From an uncultured Lachnospiraceae bacterium (GTDB lineage Bacteria; Bacillota; Clostridia; Lachnospirales; Lachnospiraceae): a stretch of 48,674 nt of DNA. The position numbers and the translations under genes were made by a program. The stretch is from NCBI GenBank assembly GCA_945868305.1, contig CAMBKU010000013.1, positions 1 to 48,674 on the forward strand, given 5' to 3'. Below are positions 16,676 to 24,563 of the stretch, in pieces. Position 1 is the stretch's first letter. Every line of letters begins with the position of its first letter. The notes under the pieces are model-generated. The model ran no database searches. It saw only the letters and a program-made list of their open reading frames with translations, and was not told the DNA's origin.

Positions 16676-17299
16676 ATGGAAAAAGAGGAAGATATTGACA
16701 GTTTTTTGCAAAAAAATTTTTCGTCAAGGCAGGTGGAGACCTCAAAATATCAAAGTATTTTAAAGCCTTCCTACCGAAAAAATGATATCCTACATGTAAA
16801 AAGCGGTACCCTCGGTCTTTGCATGATTACACCAGATGGCGAACGTCGCATTCTGGCTTACTATGAAAAAAAAGAATTTTTTGATACAAATCTGCTCGCT
16901 CAGCTGGATTTTCTGGAAACTGTCTACCTATTAGCATTGACCAAATGCAGTTTTACTATTTATCATGCTGATACCAGAACTGTTACCTTTTCCGGCTCAG
17001 GCAGCACTTCCGACCAGCTTTTTTGTCTTCGGCAGGATATGGCCAATTCCTATCAGGAAAAAACCTCCTTTCATTTAAATGTCCTGATGCAGACCTCGCT
17101 GCGTACAAAACTGTTATGCTACTTTACCCACCGAAGTCGCCGCTTTGGTACTGCTTCCTTTCCGCTTCCCTTTTCCTATGCCAGACTGGCAGATTATCTC
17201 GCTGCAGACCGCAGTTCCATGATGCGGGAGCTTACAAATATGAAGAAGGACGGCCTGATTCGGACAGAAGAAAACCGCATTTTTCTTTTTTCTTCGTAA
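16676..17299 (+). CDS. Crp/Fnr-family transcriptional regulator
   Basis: This 207-residue protein has a cupin-like effector domain (about residues 25-120, with SGTLGLCMITPDGERRILAYY) and a C-terminal winged helix with SYARLADYLAADRSSMMRELTNMKKDGLI, the usual Crp/Fnr recognition region. It lacks the N-terminal Cys cluster of Fnr, so a direct oxygen-sensing Fe-S cluster is unlikely; the effector is unknown. AAGGAG lies seven bases before the ATG. It is divergent from nrdD, and shared palindromes suggest that it activates nrdD and represses itself. Confidence 0.85.
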   Translation: MEKEEDIDSFLQKNFSSRQVETSKYQSILKPSYRKNDILHVKSGTLGLCMITPDGERRILAYYEKKEFFDTNLLAQLDFLETVYLLALTKCSFTIYHADTRTVTFSGSGSTSDQLFCLRQDMANSYQEKTSFHLNVLMQTSLRTKLLCYFTHRSRRFGTASFPLPFSYARLADYLAADRSSMMRELTNMKKDGLIRTEENRIFLFSS

Positions 17300-17320
17300 C
17301 AAAATGTCTCTATAATATAT

Positions 17321-17356
17321 AAAAGATTCCCGGACAAAAATGTCCGGGAATCTTTT
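17321..17356. terminator. Bidirectional terminator between the Crp/Fnr and HD genes
   Basis: AAAAGATTCCCGGACA and TGTCCGGGAATCTTTT form a perfect 16-base-pair stem with a four-base loop, and A/T tracts serve both converging genes. Confidence 0.9.
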
Positions 17357-17365
17357 CTTACCAAT

Positions 17366-17866
17366 TTAAGCTGACACGATTACCACACGGTTCCGTCTCG
17401 CCAATGCAATCGCGATATGACAAAATTCCATCAAAGCGCAGACCTTGTCTGCCACGGTGATAATCCATGCCTCTTTATTTCTCGGGAGAGGCCCCAGCGG
17501 AAACATATGCGTCAATATAGCATCCCGTTCCCTTTCACTAATCTGAAATATCTCGTGACTGTTCTTCGCTGCCACCTTCGGGTGGTAAAACGCCTGATGT
17601 TCTCCAGTCGGTGTCTTCTCATGAAAGTCGTACAGGCAAAAATCATGCAAAAGCCCTGCTCTTGCGGCAGCCTTTTCATCACAGCCGAATGCCTTTGCCA
17701 TCACCCAGGAGAGATAAGAAACATTCAAACTGTGCATCAGTCTGTTCGTCCAGCAATGCTGTGTATAACGGCTCAACTGCTTGAACTTATGATTCTGAAG
17801 AATCGGCAGAACATTCTCCAGATACGCCGGGGCAACCTCCTGTGACACTTCAATGTCCATCGGCAA
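17366..17866 (-). CDS. HD-domain phosphohydrolase
   Basis: The HD superfamily motif is seen as H (HSLNVSYLSW, residues 45-54), HD in GLLHDFCLYD (residues 72-81) and the final D in VADKVCAL near 144. At 166 residues it is a single catalytic domain, similar to small HD proteins of unknown substrate in Clostridia, which may cleave nucleotides or other phosphoesters. It has no partner genes: it shares a bidirectional terminator with the Crp/Fnr gene and precedes no other gene. Function beyond metal-dependent phosphohydrolase is not inferred. Confidence 0.8.
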   Translation of the reverse strand: MPMDIEVSQEVAPAYLENVLPILQNHKFKQLSRYTQHCWTNRLMHSLNVSYLSWVMAKAFGCDEKAAARAGLLHDFCLYDFHEKTPTGEHQAFYHPKVAAKNSHEIFQISERERDAILTHMFPLGPLPRNKEAWIITVADKVCALMEFCHIAIALARRNRVVIVSA

Positions 17867-17957
17867 TCACTCACTTTCTTCTTTTTATATTTTCATTATG
17901 TATAGATATTTTATAAAATGCAAGTAGTTTCTTCTAAATTTATTCTTAATTCTTTTA

Positions 17958-18329
17958 TTAGCAGGCAGACTCCTCCAGATTATGCTCTGCCCACTTTGCA
18001 ATCTCATAAAACACCGGAATCAATTCCATGCCCTTTTCCGACAGAGAATATTCCACATGGGGCGGAATCTCATTAAACTGTTCTCTGTGCACGATTCCGA
18101 ATGCTTCTAACTCCCTGAGAGTAGCTGTCAACATTGTACTTGTGATTTGTGGAATCGCCTTTTTCAGTTCCCCGAAACGACAGGTCGACTTCCTGCACAA
18201 TTCATATAAAATGCGAATCCTCCATTTTCCGCTTAAAATTTCAAGCGTTTTACAAATCCGGCAGTTTTCATTCGGCTCCTGTTCAAATATTCGCTGCATG
18301 TATGTTTCCATCTCTTTATTTTTTTCCAC
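17958..18329 (-). CDS. HxlR-family winged-helix regulator
   Basis: The HxlR/MarR-like fold is recognised by CRICKTLEILSGKWRIRILYELC, FGELKKAIPQITSTMLTATLRELE and the wing HVEYSLSEKGMEL. The start is GTG at 18329, supported by TGGAGGAAAAAAGCA upstream; an internal ATG seven codons later is the alternative. HxlR regulators usually act on a divergent redox gene, often responding to aldehydes, quinones or disulfide stress via a Cys. The CRIC motif near residue 22 could be such a sensor. The divergent gene here is the EFR1 protein and three copies of a GTACTTAGTAC motif lie between them. Confidence 0.88.
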   Translation of the reverse strand: MEKNKEMETYMQRIFEQEPNENCRICKTLEILSGKWRIRILYELCRKSTCRFGELKKAIPQITSTMLTATLRELEAFGIVHREQFNEIPPHVEYSLSEKGMELIPVFYEIAKWAEHNLEESAC

Positions 18330-18358
18330 TGCTTTTTTCCTCCACAGTATTATTTTTT

Positions 18359-18429
18359 GTACTTAGTATACTCTATTTCCGTACTTGTATGCCTTTTTTA
18401 TATATAGTATCATAAACGTACTTAGTACG
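18359..18429. promoter_or_regulatory. HxlR operator cluster: three GTACTTRGTA-type repeats
   Basis: GTACTTAGTATAC starts at 18359, GTACTTGTAT at 18381 and CGTACTTAGTACG at 18417. The last is palindromic apart from its centre. They bracket the divergent promoters; for the EFR1 gene TTGTAT (18385-18390) and TATCAT (18408-18413) are 17 bases apart, so the second repeat overlaps the -35 box and the third lies after the -10. Confidence 0.7.
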
Positions 18430-18443
18430 AAAGGAGTATTTCT

Positions 18444-19190
18444 ATGATTTTATATTTTACGGGAACCGGAAACAGCCGATTTGCCGCGAAACAACTCGGT
18501 TCTTTTTTAGATGATACGGTCGTAGCAATCAATGATTATATGCATGAAAAAAAGGACGGCTATTTTTCCTCGGAAAAGCCTTATGTTTTTGTGGTGCCTT
18601 CCTACATGAGCCGGATGCCCCTGCCTGTCGAAGATTTTTTAAACAATTCCAGTTTTTCCGGCAACAAAAATGCCTATTTTGTGTTTACCGCAGGAATGTG
18701 CGTAGGCAATGCCTATAAATACTGTCAGAAATTATGTACTTCCCGTGGACTCATGTATCAGGGAACCACCTCCGTCCTCATGGCTGCAAGCTATGTCGCC
18801 TTGTATGACGTCATGCCAAAAGAGCAGGCCGCCGATGCCGCAAAATCCGTCATTCCTGCACTAAAAGAGATTTCAGAAAAAATAAAGCAGGGTCAGCCAG
18901 TAACCGCAAACCCTGCCATGAAAGGGCACAAGGCCTTCAGCGCGCTTTCGCCGCTTTCCACCGCACTTCTGGTAACCGCTAAACCTTTCCATGCCAGCGA
19001 TGCCTGTATAGGCTGCGGAAAATGCGAATCCTTATGTCCGTTAAGTAATATTCATTTAGATAATCAAAAACCGGTATGGGGAAAAGACTGTATGCACTGT
19101 ATGGCATGCATTTCTGCCTGCCCTACCAAAGCTATTGACTATGGAAAAAAGACCGCAAATCGAAACCGGTATTATCTGGAAGACTGTTAA
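18444..19190 (+). CDS. EFR1-family flavodoxin-ferredoxin protein
   Basis: The N-terminus reads MILYFTGTGNSRF, the FMN phosphate loop of flavodoxins. The C-terminal 65 residues hold two 4Fe-4S motifs, CIGCGKCESLCP near 191-202 and CMHCMACISACP near 218-229. This order defines the EFR1 family of electron-transfer proteins, whose partners are mostly unknown. An AAGGAG site precedes the ATG. It is divergent from an HxlR regulator with three operator-like repeats between the two genes, which suggests a redox or electrophile-induced role. Confidence 0.88.
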   Translation: MILYFTGTGNSRFAAKQLGSFLDDTVVAINDYMHEKKDGYFSSEKPYVFVVPSYMSRMPLPVEDFLNNSSFSGNKNAYFVFTAGMCVGNAYKYCQKLCTSRGLMYQGTTSVLMAASYVALYDVMPKEQAADAAKSVIPALKEISEKIKQGQPVTANPAMKGHKAFSALSPLSTALLVTAKPFHASDACIGCGKCESLCPLSNIHLDNQKPVWGKDCMHCMACISACPTKAIDYGKKTANRNRYYLEDC

Positions 19191-19202
19191 AAACAAGGCA
19201 AA

Positions 19203-19234
19203 CAAAATCGCCCCAAAGTTATTGGGGCGATTTT
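19203..19234. terminator. Bidirectional terminator between EFR1 and cysK
   Basis: AAAATCGCCCCAA pairs with TTGGGGCGATTTT around a short AGTTA-type loop. It is GC-rich with A/T tails on both sides and lies between converging genes. Confidence 0.9.
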
Positions 19235-19263
19235 CATTCTTCTTCCTTTTATCCTTAATCTTT

Positions 19264-20196
19264 CTAGTCGATAAACAGAGATGTGGAATAATAACGATCT
19301 CCACTGTCCGGAAGAAGTACCACGATTGTCTTTCCTGCATTTTCCGGGCGTTTTGCAACCTCAAGTGCCGCATAAAGAGCTGCACCGGATGAAATTCCAA
19401 CTAAAAATCCCTCTGTGGATGCAATTTCTTTTCCGATACGGAATGCGTCTTCATTGGAAACCTTAAATACTTCATCGTAAACTTTGGTATTTAAAGTAGC
19501 AGGCACGAATCCTGCACCGATACCCTGAATCTTGTGAGGACCGCTCTTTCCTTCGGAAAGTACCGGAGAGCTTTCCGGCTCTACAGCAATAACCTTCACA
19601 TCCGGATTCTGAGACTTTAAGTACTCTCCAGTTCCACTAACCGTTCCTCCGGTACCAACACCTGCAATAAAGATATCAACCTTTCCATCCGTATCTTTCC
19701 AAATTTCCGGTCCTGTCGTCTTTCTGTGAATTTCCGGGTTTGCCGGATTTTCAAACTGTCCCGGAATAAAGCTGTTTGGAATTTCTTTGCTCAGTTCCTC
19801 TGCTTTTGCAATAGCACCTTTCATTCCTTTGGTTCCTTCGGTCAGAACAATTTCCGCACCGTATGCCTTTAAGATGTTACGGCGTTCCACGCTCATGGTC
19901 TCAGGCATGGTAAGAATAGCACGATAGCCTTTTGCTGCCGCGATAGAAGCAAGACCGATTCCGGTATTTCCGGAGGTCGGCTCAATAATAACAGAGCCTT
20001 CTTTTAACAATCCCTTTTCCTCTGCGTCTTCAATCATTGCTTTCGCGATACGGTCTTTTACACTTCCTGCCGGATTGAAATATTCCAGTTTTGCCAGAAT
20101 AGTTGCTTTGGTATCGTACTTCTTTTCGATATTTACGACCTCAACCAATGGAGTGTTTCCGATTAAATCTAATGTTCCTTTATAAATGTTTGCCAT
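19264..20196 (-). CDS. cysK: Cysteine synthase A (O-acetylserine sulfhydrylase)
   Basis: CysK replaces the acetyl group of O-acetylserine with sulfide to make cysteine, using PLP. The PLP Lys lies in [11 protein letters not shown] near residue 41, the substrate loop is [15 protein letters not shown], and the phosphate loop [14 protein letters not shown] follows near 177. The ATG at 20196 has GGGAG upstream and begins MANIYKG; an in-frame ATG nine codons upstream lacks support. CysK is also known to sense and bind CymR-type Rrf2 regulators in Bacillus. It lies 30 bases after metY, so one transcript carries both. Confidence 0.95.
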   Translation of the reverse strand: MANIYKGTLDLIGNTPLVEVVNIEKKYDTKATILAKLEYFNPAGSVKDRIAKAMIEDAEEKGLLKEGSVIIEPTSGNTGIGLASIAAAKGYRAILTMPETMSVERRNILKAYGAEIVLTEGTKGMKGAIAKAEELSKEIPNSFIPGQFENPANPEIHRKTTGPEIWKDTDGKVDIFIAGVGTGGTVSGTGEYLKSQNPDVKVIAVEPESSPVLSEGKSGPHKIQGIGAGFVPATLNTKVYDEVFKVSNEDAFRIGKEIASTEGFLVGISSGAALYAALEVAKRPENAGKTIVVLLPDSGDRYYSTSLFID

Positions 20197-20226
20197 AATA
20201 TTCTCCCTTCTATTTTTTAACATTTA

Positions 20227-21534
20227 TTATTTTACTGCTTTGAATGCTTCTTCCAAATCCTCGATAATGTCATCAATATGTTCGGTTCCGATGGATAAAC
20301 GCACCGTATTCGGTTTGATTCCCTGCTCTAAAAGTTCTTCTCCGCTTAACTGAGAATGCGTCGTAGATGCCGGATGAATGGCAAGGGATTTAACATCTGC
20401 CACATTTGCAAGCAGTGAGAAAATCTGTAAGTTATCGATAAAATCTTTTGCTGTCTTATCATCACCTTTAATTTCAAAGGTAAAAATAGAGCCGCCGCCA
20501 TTCGGGAAATATTTTTTATATAATTCCTGCTGCTTTTTATCTTCCGTAACCGCCGGATGATGTACTTTTTCCACCTGAGGATGATTATTTAAATAATCTA
20601 CCACCTTAAGTGCATTTTCTACATGACGTTCCACTCTCAAAGACAATGTCTCAAGTCCCTGCAAAAAGATAAAAGAGTGGAATGGAGAAATCGTTGCTCC
20701 GGTATCTCTTAATAAGATGGCACGGATTTTGGTGACAAACGCTGCCGGGCCAACTGCTTTGGTAAAACTGATGCCGTGATAGCTTGGGTTCGGCTCTGTC
20801 AAAGATGGGAATTTCCCGGAAGCCTCCCAATCAAATTTTCCACTGTCAATGATAACTCCACCAATGGCCGTTCCATGACCGCCAATAAATTTCGTTGCGG
20901 AATGTACCACAATATCGGCACCATATTCAAACGGCCGAACCAGATACGGCGTTGCAAAAGTATTGTCCACGACCAGAGGAATTTTATGTGCATGGGCAAT
21001 TTCTGCAAGTGCCGCAATATCTGTCACCTCAGAGTTCGGATTGCCCAGTGTTTCTACATAAAGTGCTTTCGTGTTGTCCTGAATTGCCTGTTCAAATGCA
21101 TTCAAGTCCAACGCATCCACAAAGGTTGTCGTGATACCGTACTGCGGAAGAGTGTGCTCCAATAAATTGTAAGAACCACCGTAAATATTGTTGGCTGCCA
21201 CGATATGGTCACCTGCCTGGGCAAGGTTCTGAATTGTGTATGTAATAGCCGCAGCACCGGATGCAACTGCCAAAGCTGCAACGCCGCCTTCTAGCGCTGC
21301 AATTCTCTTTTCAAATACATCTTCTGTAGGGTTCGTCAATCTGCCGTAAATGTTTCCCGCATCTGTCAGCCCGAATCTTGCTGCAGCATGCTCTGAATTA
21401 TGAAATACATAAGAAGATGTTGCATAAATCGGAACCGCTCTCGCATCGGTAACCGGATCTGCTTCTTCCTGACCAACGTGTAACTGTAAAGTCTCAAATT
21501 TTAAATTTCTATTTTCATATGCTGATTTGCTCAT
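20227..21534 (-). CDS. metY: O-acetylhomoserine aminocarboxypropyltransferase (sulfhydrylase)
   Basis: MetY/Cys25-type enzymes combine O-acetylhomoserine with sulfide to give homocysteine. The PLP Lys lies in SATKFIGGHGTAIGG, and the start SAYENRNLKFETLQLHVGQ and the VNNIYGGSYNL region are typical of the family. The start is ATG at 21534 with GGAGAA upstream; an in-frame TTG five codons earlier overlaps that ribosome site and is rejected. The protein is 435 residues long, normal. It heads the metY-cysK transcript with a leader of about 220 bases containing a Cys-rich peptide ORF, and a promoter with an Rrf2-type repeat. Confidence 0.93.
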   Translation of the reverse strand: MSKSAYENRNLKFETLQLHVGQEEADPVTDARAVPIYATSSYVFHNSEHAAARFGLTDAGNIYGRLTNPTEDVFEKRIAALEGGVAALAVASGAAAITYTIQNLAQAGDHIVAANNIYGGSYNLLEHTLPQYGITTTFVDALDLNAFEQAIQDNTKALYVETLGNPNSEVTDIAALAEIAHAHKIPLVVDNTFATPYLVRPFEYGADIVVHSATKFIGGHGTAIGGVIIDSGKFDWEASGKFPSLTEPNPSYHGISFTKAVGPAAFVTKIRAILLRDTGATISPFHSFIFLQGLETLSLRVERHVENALKVVDYLNNHPQVEKVHHPAVTEDKKQQELYKKYFPNGGGSIFTFEIKGDDKTAKDFIDNLQIFSLLANVADVKSLAIHPASTTHSQLSGEELLEQGIKPNTVRLSIGTEHIDDIIEDLEEAFKAVK

Positions 21535-21591
21535 AATTTTTTTCTCCAATCTGTTTTTCTATATTTTCTGATTCTGTAGATTTCCTTTTTC

Positions 21592-21693
21592 TTATCTTTC
21601 CAACAGATTGCTTTCTGTGAAAAGACAGCCCATACAACAACACATTCGGTCATCCTTTGCTATGTAATGATATGTCTGGTTCATATTTTTCAT
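21592..21693 (-). CDS. Cysteine-rich leader peptide of the metY-cysK operon (33 residues)
   Basis: Between the metY promoter and metY an ATG at 21693 opens 33 codons ending with TAA at 21592-21594. The ribosome site AAGGAG lies eight bases upstream. Residues 17-23 read MCCCMGC: four Cys, all TGT codons, and two Met in seven positions, with three further Met at the N-terminus. It starts MKNMNQTYHYIAKDDR. Cys/Met clustering directly before sulfur amino-acid genes is the signature of a translation-based attenuator. No Rho-independent terminator was seen in the 57 bases before metY, so coupling may be by other structure or Rho. The ORF and context are seen directly; the regulatory role is inferred. 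Confidence 0.65.
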   Translation of the reverse strand: MKNMNQTYHYIAKDDRMCCCMGCLFTESNLLER

Positions 21694-21727
21694 GCTGTCT
21701 TCTCCTTCTTCTAAATTTCATACATTT

Positions 21728-21744
21728 CATACTTGTTAAGTATG
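21728..21744 (-). promoter_or_regulatory. Palindrome in the metY leader just after the start of transcription
   Basis: CATACTTGTTAAGTATG has perfect seven-base arms (CATACTT/AAGTATG) around a GTT centre. It lies about 12 to 28 bases after the predicted start and before the leader-peptide ribosome site. It could be an operator or an RNA hairpin. Confidence 0.5.
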
Positions 21745-21761
21745 ATTTACTTGATGATTGT

Positions 21762-21794
21762 ATTTTATTCCAGTATTCCTACTTTGTCAATAGG
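21762..21794 (-). promoter_or_regulatory. metY-cysK promoter with Rrf2/IscR-like box
   Basis: On the minus strand TTGACA (21785-21790) and TAAAAT (21762-21767) are 17 bases apart. The box CCTATTGACAAAGTAGG (21778-21794) covers the -35 hexamer and closely matches that at the iscR-like gene promoter. The 442-base gap between metY and lon otherwise holds the leader ORF and the lon terminator. Confidence 0.75.
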
Positions 21795-21880
21795 GTTTTT
21801 ATGAATTTGCAATAAGTTTTTTCTATAACTGGTTATAATATCTGCACCACCAGGCGGCGGGCAGAGGTTTTAAATATAAT

Positions 21881-21932
21881 AAAAGAGGAGGATATCTCCA
21901 CTATCATGTGGCTGATACCCATCCTCCCTTTT
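21881..21932. terminator. Imperfect terminator after lon
   Basis: GGAGGA and TCCTCC form the outer stem with CCAC/GTGG as inner stem around TATCAT, flanked by A and T runs. It lies 60 bases past the lon stop. The internal bulge lowers confidence. Confidence 0.5.
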
Positions 21933-21991
21933 ATCAATGATATCACAGAAAATATTGACGGTATTTTTGACTACTTTCGTCCCGGCCGCTT

Positions 21992-24259
21992 TTATTTTAA
22001 TACCAGTTTTAATACCTCCGTCACTTTTTTCACCGGAATAATTTCCAGTTTCTCCTTCACTTCATCTGCCACATCATCCAGATCATCCATGTTTTCATAA
22101 GGAATCAGTACTTTTGTGATTCCTGCCCGCTGCGCTGCCATCAGTTTTTCCGGCAAACCGCCAATCGGCATTACACCCCCCCGGAGAGAAACTTCTCCTG
22201 TCATAGCATATTCCGGGCTCACTGCCTTCCCTGTCACAAGAGATGCAAGGGCTGTCGTCAGGGTAATACCCGCCGACGGGCCGTCCTTTGGCACTGCTCC
22301 CTCCGGCACATGAATATGCAAATCGTGTTTCTCCCAATTTTCCGTCTCCTTTGGATAAAGGGATTTCACCAGACTTACTGCAATCTGTGCCGATTCTTTC
22401 ATAACATCTCCAAGCTGCCCGGTAATCTGTATATTTCCGCTTCCCTTCGTCTGCACAGTCTCAATAAACAGAATCTCACCACCTGCTGCCGTCCATGCAA
22501 GACCTGTGACAACACCCGGTTTTTTCTCCTCCAAAATGCTCTCATGATGGATTGGCTTTTTGTCCATATATTCTGGTAGCTTTTTCGGATTTACTGTAAT
22601 ACTTTTCTGCTCTCCCTTGACCAGTTTTACCGCCGCAAAACGGCAGAGGGTATCAAGCTGTTTTTTTAATCCCCGGACACCAGATTCCATTGTATATCCA
22701 TTAATCAAAGCGTGAATTGCCTCATCTGTGACTTTTAAATTTCTTGCCTTGATTCCCATATTTTTCATAGCTTTCGGCAGAAGATGCCTTTTGGCAATCT
22801 CGAATTTTTCCTGTTCTGTATAACCTGGAAACTGAATAACCTCCATACGGTTCAAAAGCGGCTCCGGTATGGTATCCGTTGTATTTGCCGTGCAGACAAA
22901 CAAAACGTCCGACAAATCATATGGTACATTCATATAGTGATCAGTAAAGCTGTTATTTTGCTCCGGATCCAGTACTTCTAACAGTGCGCTCGCCGGATCT
23001 CCGCTATAGTCCTTGGAAAGCTTATCCACTTCGTCAAGCACCATGACCGGATTTGAAACACCGCTACGCTTCATACCTTCCATGATGCGTCCCGGCATCG
23101 CCCCAACATAAGTACGTCTGTGCCCGCGAATTTCCGCCTCATCCCGAACACCACCGAGACTGACTCTGATATACTCCCGATGAAGTGCTTTGGCAATGCT
23201 CTGCCCGATACTGGTTTTTCCAGTTCCCGGTGCACCAACAAAAAGAAGAATGGAACCGGCTTGTTTCTTATTTAATGCCATGACCGCCATCTGCTCAATA
23301 ATTCTTTTTTTAACCTTCTTTAAACCATAGTGCTCTTCATCTAGAATTTCCTCCGCTTCTCTCAAATCCACTTCAAAAGCAGGCTCCTTTTTCCAGGAAA
23401 GACTGGTGACAAAATCCAGGTAATCATAAAGCATACCATACTCATGACTGTCCTTGCCCTCCTGCTTCATACGGTTTAATATCTTATCCGCTTCTGTTCT
23501 CGCGGTCTCATTCATTCCTGATTCTTTAATTTTATTCTCAAACTTCCGGACATCAGAAACATTTTCCGGATGCATTTCATCCAATTTTTTCTGCAGGAAA
23601 TCAATCTGTTTTTTCAATGCTTCTTCCCGGTATACTTTTTCATGGGACTCTTTTTGCGCATTTTCCGCTTCCTCACCAATCTCTGAAATCTCGATAAATT
23701 CATAGATTGCCTTTTCCACCAGTTCAATACGCTCAGATTTCGAATCTGTTTCTAAGATGGCATATTTTTCCTCGTCAGTAAGATTTAAATAATTAGACAG
23801 GGCACAGACTACCTCTATCGCATTTTTCCAGTGCAAAATATAGCCTCTCGCCCAAATACCCCATTGATAATTCTGGGCAAAGGAAAGCAACGTTTCCTTC
23901 AATTTCGTGAAACGCTCCTTTTCCTCCTCCGGAGCAATATCCTCTACCTCCACACGGATAGATGCCGTCGCTGTAATCGCATCCTCCGTCACTTCAATAT
24001 CTGACACATTTACCCTTTCCTTCACGCGAATACAGATATTTCCTTCCTCGTCCGGTTTTTCAACTACACCGGAAACACCGACTGGATAAAAATCCTCCGC
24101 TGTCATTTCTGTACGTTCCTTTTCTTCTTTCAGCATCAGAAACAATACATCTTCTCCCGTCTCCATTGCGTTCAGCTTTAAATTTTCAAAAAAATCTTTT
24201 TTAAAATAAAAGGTTATCTCTGGCAAAAGAATCATATTATAAACTGGTATTACGATCAT
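21992..24259 (-). CDS. lon: ATP-dependent protease Lon
   Basis: Lon degrades misfolded and regulatory proteins. The N-terminal substrate domain starts MIVIPVYNMILLPEITFYF, the AAA+ domain has Walker A GAPGTGKTS near residue 346, arginine-rich RGHRRTYVGAMPGRI and Walker B VLDEVDK. The serine protease domain has the catalytic Ser in DGPSAGITLT near 663 and Lys in GGLPEKLMAA near 706. At 755 residues it is full length. The ATG at 24259 is preceded by AAAGGAGG. A CIRCE element lies just upstream of the ribosome site, so HrcA, rather than the more usual CtsR, probably represses it. Confidence 0.95.
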   Translation of the reverse strand: MIVIPVYNMILLPEITFYFKKDFFENLKLNAMETGEDVLFLMLKEEKERTEMTAEDFYPVGVSGVVEKPDEEGNICIRVKERVNVSDIEVTEDAITATASIRVEVEDIAPEEEKERFTKLKETLLSFAQNYQWGIWARGYILHWKNAIEVVCALSNYLNLTDEEKYAILETDSKSERIELVEKAIYEFIEISEIGEEAENAQKESHEKVYREEALKKQIDFLQKKLDEMHPENVSDVRKFENKIKESGMNETARTEADKILNRMKQEGKDSHEYGMLYDYLDFVTSLSWKKEPAFEVDLREAEEILDEEHYGLKKVKKRIIEQMAVMALNKKQAGSILLFVGAPGTGKTSIGQSIAKALHREYIRVSLGGVRDEAEIRGHRRTYVGAMPGRIMEGMKRSGVSNPVMVLDEVDKLSKDYSGDPASALLEVLDPEQNNSFTDHYMNVPYDLSDVLFVCTANTTDTIPEPLLNRMEVIQFPGYTEQEKFEIAKRHLLPKAMKNMGIKARNLKVTDEAIHALINGYTMESGVRGLKKQLDTLCRFAAVKLVKGEQKSITVNPKKLPEYMDKKPIHHESILEEKKPGVVTGLAWTAAGGEILFIETVQTKGSGNIQITGQLGDVMKESAQIAVSLVKSLYPKETENWEKHDLHIHVPEGAVPKDGPSAGITLTTALASLVTGKAVSPEYAMTGEVSLRGGVMPIGGLPEKLMAAQRAGITKVLIPYENMDDLDDVADEVKEKLEIIPVKKVTEVLKLVLK

Positions 24260-24280
24260 ATGCAATTCCTCCTTTGATTA

Positions 24281-24307
24281 TCAGCACTCATTTCACTCGA
24301 GTGCTAA
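24281..24307 (-). promoter_or_regulatory. CIRCE element (HrcA operator) before lon
   Basis: TCAGCACTC-N9-GAGTGCTAA matches the CIRCE consensus TTAGCACTC-N9-GAGTGCTAA with one mismatch and the exact nine-base spacer. It lies 22 bases before the lon ATG, in the transcribed leader. Confidence 0.9.
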
Positions 24308-24372
24308 CTCGCTTGTAAAAAAATATGCGGCTACCCGCAAAATAATAACGTTCTTATTTTTCTCTTTTTATC

Positions 24373-24400
24373 ATCATAACACAAAACAAGGGCTTGTCAA
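24373..24400 (-). promoter_or_regulatory. lon promoter
   Basis: TTGACA (24395-24400) and TATGAT (24373-24378) on the minus strand are 16 bases apart. Transcription would start near 24366, giving a leader of about 107 bases. In that leader TGCGG and CCGCA (24326-24339) form a short hairpin followed by seven T bases, then the CIRCE box. Confidence 0.55.
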
Positions 24401-24520
24401 CTGGTTTTCTATGAAAAATATCTCTTTTTATCTCCGCACCATTACTCCTCATTTCTTTGCATTGAAATTCTGATGAATTATAGTATTTTTTTCATATCTC
24501 ACCTTGCATAACACAACGAA

Positions 24521-24546
24521 GGGATACCATCTCACAAATGATATCC
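24521..24546 (-). terminator. Hairpin after the GH13 gene, weak terminator
   Basis: GGGATACCAT and ATGATATCCC form a nine-of-ten stem 18 bases after the GH13 stop. On the minus strand it is followed by TTCGTTGTG rather than a T run, so it may be a stabilising 3' hairpin. Confidence 0.4.
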
Positions 24547-24563
24547 CTCTCAATATTCCTATT

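Noticed and set aside
21535-21760. SAM (S-box) riboswitch or T-box in the metY leader
   Set aside because: I looked for the GGUGGG-type T-box sequence and the S-box helices with terminator and saw neither; the leader ORF fits better.
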